The notes under the pieces were generated by a model that did not search any database, was not told where the DNA came from, and saw only the letters and a list, made by a program, of their open reading frames with translations. Below are positions 1-5,365 of a DNA stretch of 5,392 nucleotides, piece by piece. The translations under genes and the position numbers were made by a program. The stretch spans positions 1-5,392 of the forward strand of contig NZ_DQDX01000214.1 in NCBI RefSeq assembly GCF_003525665.1. Reading direction: 5' to 3'. The first letter of the stretch is position 1. Each line of letters starts with the position of its first letter. The stretch is from Flavobacterium sp. (GTDB taxonomy: Bacteria > Bacteroidota > Bacteroidia > Flavobacteriales > Flavobacteriaceae).

Positions 1-1
1 C

Positions 2-100
2 AACTTCTATGATATAAACACCCTTTGATAAGTTTCCTAAATCAATAGTGGTAAATGCTAAAAGTATAAAAAAAGGAAAAGTCTGTTCGTTGTCATATTG
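2..100 (-). pseudogene. T9SS type A sorting-domain fragment, cut by the left window edge
   Basis: Read leftwards, the frame open from 100 to the window edge ends in TTIDLGNLSKGVYIIEV (52..2). This is the late part of the C-terminal sorting domain that sends Bacteroidota proteins through the type IX secretion system; the family pattern is idLsnLskGvYii.v. The usual preceding part (an NP motif and several beta strands) is missing, because the frame has a stop at 103..101. An ATG at 96..94 in another frame starts MTTNRLFLF, which resembles the start of a signal peptide. One extra T in the T7 run (A7 on the plus strand, 68..74) would join it to the sorting segment as MTTNRLFLFFILLAF followed by TTIDLG. 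This could be a collapsed gene with its middle deleted, or a 5'-truncated relic. The true C-terminus lies beyond the window. The sorting-domain match is fairly sure; the signal-peptide link is speculative. Confidence 0.6.
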
Positions 101-132
101 TTAAATGTTTACTTCTCCGTTTGTTGTTAAAA

Positions 133-271
133 TCTCTGCCAACGTTTTGCAGCTATAAGAAGTTGGCTATTTCGGAGACTAAAACTCTCTGCCAACACTG
201 AAGTTGAAACGAAGCACAAATGTTCATTTAACCTCCAATTTCTTATAGGTGCTGCAATGCCTTAGTGCTTC
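133..271 (-). repeat. Large imperfect hairpin with nested repeats, just after the protease gene
   Basis: The arms are 147..166 and 235..257. Arm one, TTGCAGCTATAAGAAGTTGG, is the reverse complement of arm two except for one mismatch and a 3-nt bulge (ACC on the minus strand), leaving a loop of about 68 nt. Other repeats are nested with it: TCTCTGCCAAC occurs directly at 133..143 and 186..196, and GAAGCAC (211..217) is inverted at 265..271. On the minus strand the block begins three bases after the stop of the protease gene and ends in AACGTTGGC. A long bulged hairpin right after a gene resembles an integron attC site, but the consensus GTTRRRY and RYYYAAC boxes are not met. There is no U-tract after the stem, so a simple terminator is unlikely. 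The repeat structure is seen directly; its role is unknown. Confidence 0.6.
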
Positions 272-273
272 TA

Positions 274-927
274 TTATTTTGAAATTCCAATGTCAATTAT
301 TCTTGAATTATCTACTAAAACTTTCAACCTTGTTTTATCAGATGTCCAACAAGTCTTAAGAAAACTCTTTAATTCGCATTCGCTTTTAAAACTATCCAAC
401 CTTACACCATTAACTTCAATCACTTGTGAATTTAAAGTAATCTCCTTTTCGTTGAGAGGAATTTCATCAAGATATACTTTACCATTTAAAATTTTGGGTG
501 AATATTTAATGAAAAAAGGTTTCGTTTGACTCTTAGAATTTTCAATAGATTTTGCATAAAAACGTTTTTTTGGAAAATCAAGTGTTACAATGTAATTTTC
601 CAAATATTCTACACCGAATTTCGAAATATTATCATTTGATACCTGAGTAATAATTGAATCCATTATTGTTGAACCTATTTCTAATTTATCAATAAAAACA
701 TAATTTATAGTATCATTAGGTTCTTCTCCAAAAACACCACCATAAGGTGAGCCATAAGTTTTAAAGGTATTTTCTTTCTTTATTGCACTTTTCAACCCTA
801 CTTTATAGGCTGCTTTCCTCCAAGAAAATAGCGCTGGATCACCTGTATCAAATAGCATAACCTCTTCTATTTTGTTGTTCACTACTCCAATAATTAACGG
901 TGAGCTTTGTTTTCCGTAAAGTTCCAT
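274..927 (-). CDS. C-terminal half of the split aspartic protease: second lobe and PDZ-like tail
   Basis: This half has 217 residues from the first ATG. It opens with a beta-rich segment leading to VMLFDTGDPALF, with the second catalytic-type DTG at residues 27-29. Later KFGVEYLENY followed by IVTLDFPKKRFYAK matches the closing strands of a retropepsin-like lobe. The last 60 or so residues (from about VYLDEIPL through QVIEVNGVRLDSF to the end) look like a PDZ-like domain, as often seen at the C-terminus of Bacteroidota aspartyl protease family proteins. There is no signal peptide, so if translated from this ATG it would stay in the cytoplasm as a single lobe. The ATG is probably just an internal Met (residue 173 of the restored protein), because the frame is open and protein-like for another 24 codons upstream. 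Confidence 0.75.
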   Translation of the reverse strand: MELYGKQSSPLIIGVVNNKIEEVMLFDTGDPALFSWRKAAYKVGLKSAIKKENTFKTYGSPYGGVFGEEPNDTINYVFIDKLEIGSTIMDSIITQVSNDNISKFGVEYLENYIVTLDFPKKRFYAKSIENSKSQTKPFFIKYSPKILNGKVYLDEIPLNEKEITLNSQVIEVNGVRLDSFKSECELKSFLKTCWTSDKTRLKVLVDNSRIIDIGISK

Positions 928-940
928 TTTAGCTTTGTTT

Positions 941-1444
941 TCAAGATTTGAAAGTTTTTTTGTATTGTTTGAAAAAGTGATTTGTTTTTTTTGGGATATC
1001 TATTTGCCAAACACAATTTACCATAATATTAGCTCCCAAAATACCATCAATTTGCCCACATTTGCTAAGAAAACCTAAATCGACACTTGAAAACAAAGTA
1101 TTTACAAACTCAATCTCTTTTATTTTAAGAGAAGGCAAAATGTATAAACCTACAGAATCTTTCTGTACTCCGCCTGTTCCTGCTTCTACAATTCTACGTG
1201 GAGTTAAATTCAATTTTTTTACAAGCTTATTATCTAATGCAGTTGGAGCACCAGTATCTACTATAAAATTGTAATTTTCCCCATCAATTTGCACAACTAC
1301 AATAATTCTGTTGTCAACAAAATCAATTTTTTGAGTTTCTAAGAATGTTCTTTGTTCAACATAGGAGTAAATGGGTTTTTCTTTCTGAGCAATAACATTA
1401 GTTGTTACAAAAAACATTAAGGCTAAAATTGTTTTAATTTTCAT
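941..1444 (-). CDS. N-terminal half of the split aspartic protease: signal peptide and first lobe
   Basis: This half has 167 residues from the ATG at 1444. MKIKTILALMFFVTTNVIAQ is a clean signal peptide with likely cleavage after NVIA. The mature part shows the retropepsin fold signature: VVQIDGENYNFIVDTGAPTA with the catalytic Asp in DTGA (63-66), then IDGILGANIM (132-141), the hydrophobic-hydrophobic-Gly element that pairs with it. After WQIDIPKK the frame shifts and the last residues (TNHFFKQY to the stop) are out-of-frame translation. An in-frame ATG at 1498 would add 18 residues, MQRASEKK onward. I reject it because those residues come from a lysine-rich, AT-rich stretch and would bury the signal peptide. 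The sequence before the chosen start (GAAAGAAAAACTT) is A-rich, without a strong Shine-Dalgarno. A single lobe could in principle dimerise like viral retropepsins, but the second lobe encoded next to it argues for a broken gene. Confidence 0.8.
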   Translation of the reverse strand: MKIKTILALMFFVTTNVIAQKEKPIYSYVEQRTFLETQKIDFVDNRIIVVVQIDGENYNFIVDTGAPTALDNKLVKKLNLTPRRIVEAGTGGVQKDSVGLYILPSLKIKEIEFVNTLFSSVDLGFLSKCGQIDGILGANIMVNCVWQIDIPKKTNHFFKQYKKTFKS

Positions 1445-1640
1445 AAGTTTTTCTTTCAATTGGTTTATTTTTATTTTTTTTTCGCTTGCACGTTGCATGA
1501 GGCATAACTACCTGACTTCTATTTTCTAAAGTAAACATGAATTTTAAAAGACAACCAAGAGTTGAGTCATCTTGAACTAATTCATAGTTACTTGTAGTTT
1601 TAACTAATTCTACAGCCTCTGCAAAATTAATTTTTGATAT
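1434..1640 (-). pseudogene. Orphan coding-like fragment upstream of the aspartic protease
   Basis: A frame open from 1640 reads KINF then AEAVELVKTTSNYELVQDD, then STLGCLLKFMFTLENRSQVVMP down to about 1500. It then continues as lysine-rich sequence (CKRKKNKNK) until a stop at 1436..1434, which overlaps the protease start. The part from 1640 to 1500 has balanced amino-acid composition and codon use like the neighbouring genes, so it looks like a decayed piece of a real protein. The tail after it looks like ordinary AT-rich leader DNA read by chance. There is no start codon near its beginning; the first ATG falls in KFMFTL at 1538. I do not recognise the family. Its presence means the protease leader is built on old coding DNA. 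Confidence 0.45.
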
Positions 1641-1665
1641 TTATTCTAATTTTTACTGTTACCTA

Positions 1666-1728
1666 TTAAAACTCCCCCTTCAACACATCTACACCAATGG
1701 CGTAACCATACACTTTTCCATATTGATT
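1666..1728 (-). pseudogene. 3'-terminal gene relic, copy 1 (ends YGKVYGYAIGVDVLKGEF)
   Basis: Just past the pepO terminator a minus-strand frame ends in NQYGKVYGYAIGVDVLKGEF and a TAA stop. It matches the relic at 3914..4051 (NGKIYGYPIGVDVLKFN). The two DNA copies differ mostly at silent positions (GGA/GGG, TAC/TAT, TTG/TTA, AAG/AAA) or by conservative changes (Val/Ile), which is what divergent protein-coding copies look like. Upstream of the listed start the frame runs into the pepO terminator hairpin, so only the last 20 or so codons survive. The parent family is not recognised. Confidence 0.6.
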
Positions 1729-1734
1729 AAATAC

Positions 1735-1761
1735 AAAAAACCCAAAATTGCTATTGGGTTT
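1735..1761 (-). terminator. Rho-independent terminator of the M13 peptidase gene
   Basis: On the minus strand, 21 bases after the pepO stop, the stem AAACCCAA pairs perfectly with TTGGGTTT around an 8-nt loop and is followed directly by more Ts (six Ts at 1740..1735). This is a classic intrinsic terminator. On the plus strand the hairpin has no T-run after it, so it works only for the minus-strand gene. It separates pepO from the aspartic protease. Confidence 0.8.
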
Positions 1762-1781
1762 GATTATTGATTTGAATTTGA

Positions 1782-3800
1782 TTACCAAATTTTAACCCTT
1801 TTTTCTGGAGCTAAATAAAGAGAATCAGTTGCTTTTACGTTGAATGCTTCATAGAATTCTGGAATATTTCTAACTATTCCATTTATTCTGAATTTTGCAG
1901 GTGAATGGGGGTCGGATGCTACCTGACTTCTCAAAGCTTCTTCACGAGATTTGTCTAACCAAACTTGTCCCCAACCAAGGAAAACTCTTTGAATTCCAGT
2001 GTAACCGTCCATTTTAGGAGCTTCTTTTCCATTTAGTGACATTTTATAAGCTTTAAGAGCTATACTCAATCCGCCTAAGTCACCAATGTTTTCGCCTAGC
2101 GTAAAACTTCCGTTAAGGTTTAAATCTGGTAAAACTTTAAAACTATTGTATTGGTCAACAAGAGCTTTTGTTCTTGTTTGAAAAGCTTTTAGATCTTGTG
2201 GTGTCCACCAATTTCTCATTACACCTTCACCATCAAAAGCACTTCCTTGATCGTCAAATCCGTGCCCAATTTCGTGCCCAATTACGGCGCCAATTCCACC
2301 ATAATTTACAGCATCATCTGCGGCTAAATTAAAGAAAGGCGGTTGAAGAATTGCCGCTGGAAAAACAATTTCGTTAAGCGTTGGATTGTAATACGCATTC
2401 ACAGTTTGCGGATTCATACCCCATTCAGCTCTATCAACCGGTTTTCCTAATTTGTTTAACATACGATTGTATTCAAATTCAGTAGCTCTTGTTGCATTTC
2501 CGAACAAATCATTTTTAGTTACTTTTAATGCAGAATAATCTCTCCATTTGTCTGGGTAACCAATTTTAATCATGAATTTATCAACTTTAGCAAGTGCTTC
2601 TTTTTTTGTGTTAGCACTCATCCAATCTAGTTCTTTGATGCTTGCTGCGTAAGCTTTAAGTAGATTTTTCACCATGGCCGTCATGCGTTCTTTAGCCTCT
2701 GGAGTAAAGTGTTTTTTAACATATACTTTACCAACAATTTCACCCAAACTACCATTTACAGCACTAACAGCTCTTTTCCAATCTTCTTCTTGTTGTTCTG
2801 TTCCGTTCAATGTCTTTCCGTAAAATTCGAAGTTCTGTTTGTCTAAAGCGGTATTTAAGTAACCCGCAGTGCTGTTTATCAAGCTCCATTTTAAATATGT
2901 TTTCCAAGTAGCAATAGGTGTGTTTTTGATGATATTGTTTAAACTTTTTGTATAAGCTACTTGAGCAATCACAATATTTTTTTCATTAGCAACACCTGCA
3001 TTTTTTAACATAGCTGTCCAATCAAAATCTGGCATTAACGATTTTAAATCGGTTAACGCATATTTGTTGTACAGCGCTGCTGTGTTTCGAGTGTCTTCTT
3101 TTTTCATGTGGTGGGTTGCCAAAGTAGTTTCTAAAGCCATAACTTTAGCCGCACTTTCGGCGCCATTGGGTAACCCAACTAATTGCCACATTTTTTCGAT
3201 ATGCGCTACATATTTCTTACGAATGTCGGACATTTTAACATCATTCTGAAGGTAGTACTCTCTTTCAGGAAGTCCTAAACCACTTTGCCAAGTCATCAAA
3301 GTATATTTTTTAGGATCTTTAAAATCTTCTAAAACAGCAACTGAAAATGGAATTGATACTCCAGTTCTATTGGCTTTACCAAAATAGCTTGCTAAATCGG
3401 TGTGATTTGCGATAGCATCAATAGCTTTTAATTCCGATTGAATAGGAGTAACGCCTTTCGCATCTCGGTCTTTACGATTCGTATAAGAGCTATAGTAATC
3501 ACCTATTTTTTGCTCGTCTGAACCTTCAGAAAAACTTCCTTTTGAAGCTTCTTCAATGATGGCTTTCACGTCTTTTTGCGATTTGTCATACAGCATATCA
3601 AAAGCACCAAATGATGCTTTATCTGCTGGAATTTTGTTGTTTTTAGCCCAGGTTCCATTAACGAAACGGTCAAAGTTATCGCCTGGTTTTACTAAGGTAT
3701 CCATATTCTTTTTGGTAATACCCGATACCAATTCTTCTTTATTGTTGCAAGATGCTAACAGCACGGTTACTGCAAGAAGTGAGATTTTGATGTTTTTCAT
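1782..3800 (-). CDS. pepO: M13 family zinc metallopeptidase, lipoprotein (PepO/neprilysin type)
   Basis: The product is 672 residues, the normal length for the neprilysin/PepO family of oligopeptide endopeptidases. MKNIKISLLAVTVLLASC carries a lipobox (LAS-C18). The following NNKEE has the Lys-acidic-acidic pattern reported for surface-export signals of Bacteroidota lipoproteins, so it may face outward. The N-terminal M13 domain spans about 35-415 (DNFDRFVNGTW, with QSGLGLPEREYY near 172-183) and the catalytic domain about 465-672. Key residues are all present: substrate-binding NAYYNP at 468-473, zinc motif HEIGH at 509-513, third ligand Glu570 with Asp574 in GENIGD, and His632 and Arg638 in DPHSPAKFRING, matching neprilysin His711 and Arg717. 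It ends in KRVKIW; the terminal Trp fits the family. The gene appears intact with its own terminator, and its upstream region carries the 22-bp repeat shared with the transglutaminase-like gene. The start is set by the lipoprotein signal. Confidence 0.95.
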   Translation of the reverse strand: MKNIKISLLAVTVLLASCNNKEELVSGITKKNMDTLVKPGDNFDRFVNGTWAKNNKIPADKASFGAFDMLYDKSQKDVKAIIEEASKGSFSEGSDEQKIGDYYSSYTNRKDRDAKGVTPIQSELKAIDAIANHTDLASYFGKANRTGVSIPFSVAVLEDFKDPKKYTLMTWQSGLGLPEREYYLQNDVKMSDIRKKYVAHIEKMWQLVGLPNGAESAAKVMALETTLATHHMKKEDTRNTAALYNKYALTDLKSLMPDFDWTAMLKNAGVANEKNIVIAQVAYTKSLNNIIKNTPIATWKTYLKWSLINSTAGYLNTALDKQNFEFYGKTLNGTEQQEEDWKRAVSAVNGSLGEIVGKVYVKKHFTPEAKERMTAMVKNLLKAYAASIKELDWMSANTKKEALAKVDKFMIKIGYPDKWRDYSALKVTKNDLFGNATRATEFEYNRMLNKLGKPVDRAEWGMNPQTVNAYYNPTLNEIVFPAAILQPPFFNLAADDAVNYGGIGAVIGHEIGHGFDDQGSAFDGEGVMRNWWTPQDLKAFQTRTKALVDQYNSFKVLPDLNLNGSFTLGENIGDLGGLSIALKAYKMSLNGKEAPKMDGYTGIQRVFLGWGQVWLDKSREEALRSQVASDPHSPAKFRINGIVRNIPEFYEAFNVKATDSLYLAPEKRVKIW

Positions 3801-3813
3801 ATTAGCTTGTTTT

Positions 3814-3835
3814 AATTTTTAATAAAAAAGGTTGC
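3814..3835 (-). repeat. 22-bp repeat upstream of pepO, identical to 5371..5392
   Basis: On the minus strand it reads GCAACC, six Ts, then ATTAAAAATT, ending 13 bases before the pepO ATG. The same 22 bases sit 58 bases before the transglutaminase-like gene start, where CGTCT follows to complete an ECF-type promoter. Here the next bases are AAAACAAGC, so the -10 half is missing. If this were the -35 box, transcription would start about at the ATG. It may be a promoter remnant, a leader element, or a recombination footprint. Confidence 0.6.
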
Positions 3836-3872
3836 ATCTAGTTTCAATTTTTTTTTCTACTAGTATAATATT

Positions 3873-3884
3873 CTGTTTAAACAG
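3873..3884. promoter_or_regulatory. 12-bp perfect palindrome upstream of pepO
   Basis: CTGTTTAAACAG is a perfect zero-spacer palindrome about 75 bases before the pepO start. Such a site could bind a dimeric regulator. In DNA this AT-rich a palindrome of this length can arise by chance, and no regulator gene is nearby, so the call is weak. Confidence 0.2.
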
Positions 3885-3913
3885 CTTGTTAATCAAATTG
3901 TTGTTTCAATCAT

Positions 3914-4051
3914 TTAATTAAATTTTAACACATCTACACCAATTGGATAACCATAAATTTTCCCATTGGCATCTTTGTAAATTCTTATTTTATTGAAAGC
4001 CATTCCTAAATAAACCATCGTCCAGACTCTATTGGCGTTGTTTTTTTTGTT
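3914..4051 (-). pseudogene. 3'-terminal gene relic, copy 2 (ends NGKIYGYPIGVDVLKFN)
   Basis: This is an open frame of 45 codons plus stop, beginning 35 bases after the transglutaminase-like gene. It reads NKKNNANRVWTMVYLGMAF, then NKIRIYKDA, then NGKIYGYPIGVDVLKFN. An upstream TAA at 4054..4052 closes it, close to an A8 run (4041..4048). From the ATG at 4018 it could encode a 34-residue peptide, but no leader supports that. The C-terminal part is shared with the relic at 1666..1728, with mostly silent differences, so it is best read as the surviving 3' end of a lost gene family member. I do not recognise the family. Confidence 0.6.
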
Positions 4052-4059
4052 TTAGAAAA

Positions 4060-4154
4060 CTGACTCCTCTTTTTTTAATTCTAGTTTAATGCTCCCAAAA
4101 CACTTTTGGGTTATTGGTTTTGAATATTGTAATTTTTCCTTCTGACTCCTCTTT
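4060..4154. repeat. 13-bp direct repeat flanking the 3' end of the transglutaminase-like gene
   Basis: CTGACTCCTCTTT occurs at 4060..4072 and again at 4142..4154. The second copy lies inside the gene, encoding KEES of the C-terminal tail; the first lies just after the stop. They are 82 bases apart in the same orientation. The tail between them ends NNPKVFWEH, which looks like a natural family C-terminus, so the outer copy is more likely the added one. Microduplication or a slipped-repair scar would explain it. Confidence 0.4.
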
Positions 4155-5312
4155 ATCTGGCTTTTGATTATCATAATCCAAAGGTAGGAGCTTTATATAG
4201 CTAATTGTTTTCCCTTCTCGGGGTGTTTCCATATCATATTCGCTAGTTGCTGGGCATTCAAGCATATAAAGATTCTTTGCCATATAATTGTACAGATAAT
4301 ACTCCTTTGTCTGTGGATTTTGATTGTTCCAATTGGCATCGGGATTCAATATTAGGGTTTTGTCACTAATCAAACGCTCACGCACTTCTTCTATGCTCAG
4401 CATTTCTCCTTTTTCATTCATTACGTATGCATTGTAAGTCGGATCAATCCATAACCATTTTTTGAGAGATTCAGAATAAACTGAATTAATAACGTGGCAA
4501 TCATTGTCAATCTTCAAAATGTCTTTGGGATAACAAGTAACTATCCTTGATTTTATTCCCATTGAAAGGTAGCATTCATTTAAAACTAGGGCAAGTCCTC
4601 TACAGTTTAATCCTCTGTTATCCTTTTTACAAACATTAATCATACTTAATGCATTTTTCACCTCTGGATTTCCATTCATTCCATTATGCGGAACCAAATT
4701 ATGCACCCAATGCAATAGATTTAAAATTTTCAACACGTCTGAACCTTGTCCAGCTATGCTATCGAGCTTGAATCCTTTACGCAATTCCATAAGATTTGGA
4801 TTATCGCTCGATTGATAGTTAAATTTAGGTAACGGTCTGCTGTCTGAGAGGTTGTATTTATTCGCTCTTTTAAGAATAAAAAGATAGTCTCCAGTAAGCT
4901 TTAGCTTGTTATTGATTGCAATAAAGTCCTTCTCTTTTCGGATATTGTCTAAGTCCGTATCAAGTTGTACGTGGCCGTAATTATTATAACCTGCGTCAAT
5001 TGATTTCTTAAAACAATTGATAGCTGAGGACTTATTGCCTAAAAGGGAGTAAAGACAAGTTAAATTGTAATAAATATTACTTAGCTCATAGGAGCGTTCC
5101 TTTTTTATATCCGTAGGTAAATTTTCGTGTAGTATTAGGTATTCAGAAAGTAATGCATTGTATGCCTTAACGTCTTTCTTTTCATATGCCACCTGAAAGT
5201 CATTGCCTTTTTGCTCAATAAAGGCATCTATTTTTTGTGATGGAGTAGTTTGCGCGATTAGCAGTTGTGAACTAAAAAATAGCGCGAATAAAAGGATTAA
5301 TTGTTTTTTCAT
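4086..5312 (-). CDS. Secreted TPR and transglutaminase-like domain protein
   Basis: The product is 408 residues. MKKQLILLFALFFSSQLLIAQ is a signal peptide cleaved near residue 20-21; with no lipobox Cys and no T9SS tail, the protein is probably periplasmic. A TPR-like region spans about 75-135: YYNLTCLYSLLGNKSSAINC and a following repeat ending in LDNIRKEKDFIAI. The transglutaminase-like (papain-fold) core covers about 190-300, with a candidate Cys-His-Asp triad at Cys237 (GLNCRGLA), His273 (CHVINSVY) and Asp290 (LWIDPTYNAYV). All three are present, so catalysis is plausible: protease, transglutaminase or amidase activity on an unknown substrate. The tail ends NNPKVFWEH. The start is set by the signal peptide, and the leader is AT-rich without Shine-Dalgarno. 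An ECF-type promoter lies upstream. The specific substrate and role are not known. Confidence 0.85.
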   Translation of the reverse strand: MKKQLILLFALFFSSQLLIAQTTPSQKIDAFIEQKGNDFQVAYEKKDVKAYNALLSEYLILHENLPTDIKKERSYELSNIYYNLTCLYSLLGNKSSAINCFKKSIDAGYNNYGHVQLDTDLDNIRKEKDFIAINNKLKLTGDYLFILKRANKYNLSDSRPLPKFNYQSSDNPNLMELRKGFKLDSIAGQGSDVLKILNLLHWVHNLVPHNGMNGNPEVKNALSMINVCKKDNRGLNCRGLALVLNECYLSMGIKSRIVTCYPKDILKIDNDCHVINSVYSESLKKWLWIDPTYNAYVMNEKGEMLSIEEVRERLISDKTLILNPDANWNNQNPQTKEYYLYNYMAKNLYMLECPATSEYDMETPREGKTISYIKLLPLDYDNQKPDKEESEGKITIFKTNNPKVFWEH

Positions 5313-5365
5313 AATTTTTAAATTTTGTAATTGACGATTCAGTTTTAGTGTTTAATTTTAAATAA

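Larger units (their letters stand above)
274..1444 (-). pseudogene. Secreted two-lobed retropepsin-like aspartic protease, frameshifted
   Basis: The reading frames at 1444..941 and 927..274 are two halves of one gene. The first frame runs off course in an A8 run (T8 at 985..992 on the plus strand). Removing one A joins the frames as WQIDIPKK-QITFSNNTKKL, which is the normal end of a retropepsin-like lobe, and the second frame is open from 999. The restored protein is 389 residues: signal peptide about 1-20, first lobe with DTGA at 63-66 and GILG at 134-137, second lobe with DTG at 199-201 and FGVEYL near its end, then a PDZ-like tail. Two DTG lobes in one chain allow a pepsin-like active site within a monomer. 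The restored reading is strongly supported. Whether the gene is truly dead, phase-variable or carries a sequencing error cannot be told from one sequence. Confidence 0.85.

Noticed and set aside
138..167. Canonical integron attC site (GCCAAC and GTTGGC pair)
   Set aside because: The boxes do not match RYYYAAC and GTTRRRY, and no integrase is present; only an attC-like hairpin is reported.
290..529. Plus-strand open frame of 79 codons
   Set aside because: It lies wholly antisense to the second protease lobe, and its product has no recognisable domain; it is a shadow of the minus-strand gene.
1062..1274. Plus-strand open frame of 70 codons
   Set aside because: It is antisense to the first protease lobe, which has clear DTG and ILG motifs; there is no independent support.
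1445..1498. Longer start for the aspartic protease at 1498
   Set aside because: It would add 18 lysine-rich residues before a complete signal peptide; the start at 1444 gives a standard secreted protein.
1622..1629. TAATTTTG on the minus strand as a flavobacterial -7 box (TAnnTTTG) for the protease gene
   Set aside because: No TTG element sits at the expected distance upstream and the box is about 180 bases from the start; it also falls in the orphan coding fragment.
3064..3249. Plus-strand frames inside pepO (also 3556..3822)
   Set aside because: Both are antisense to a strongly supported full-length M13 peptidase and show no domain or leader of their own.
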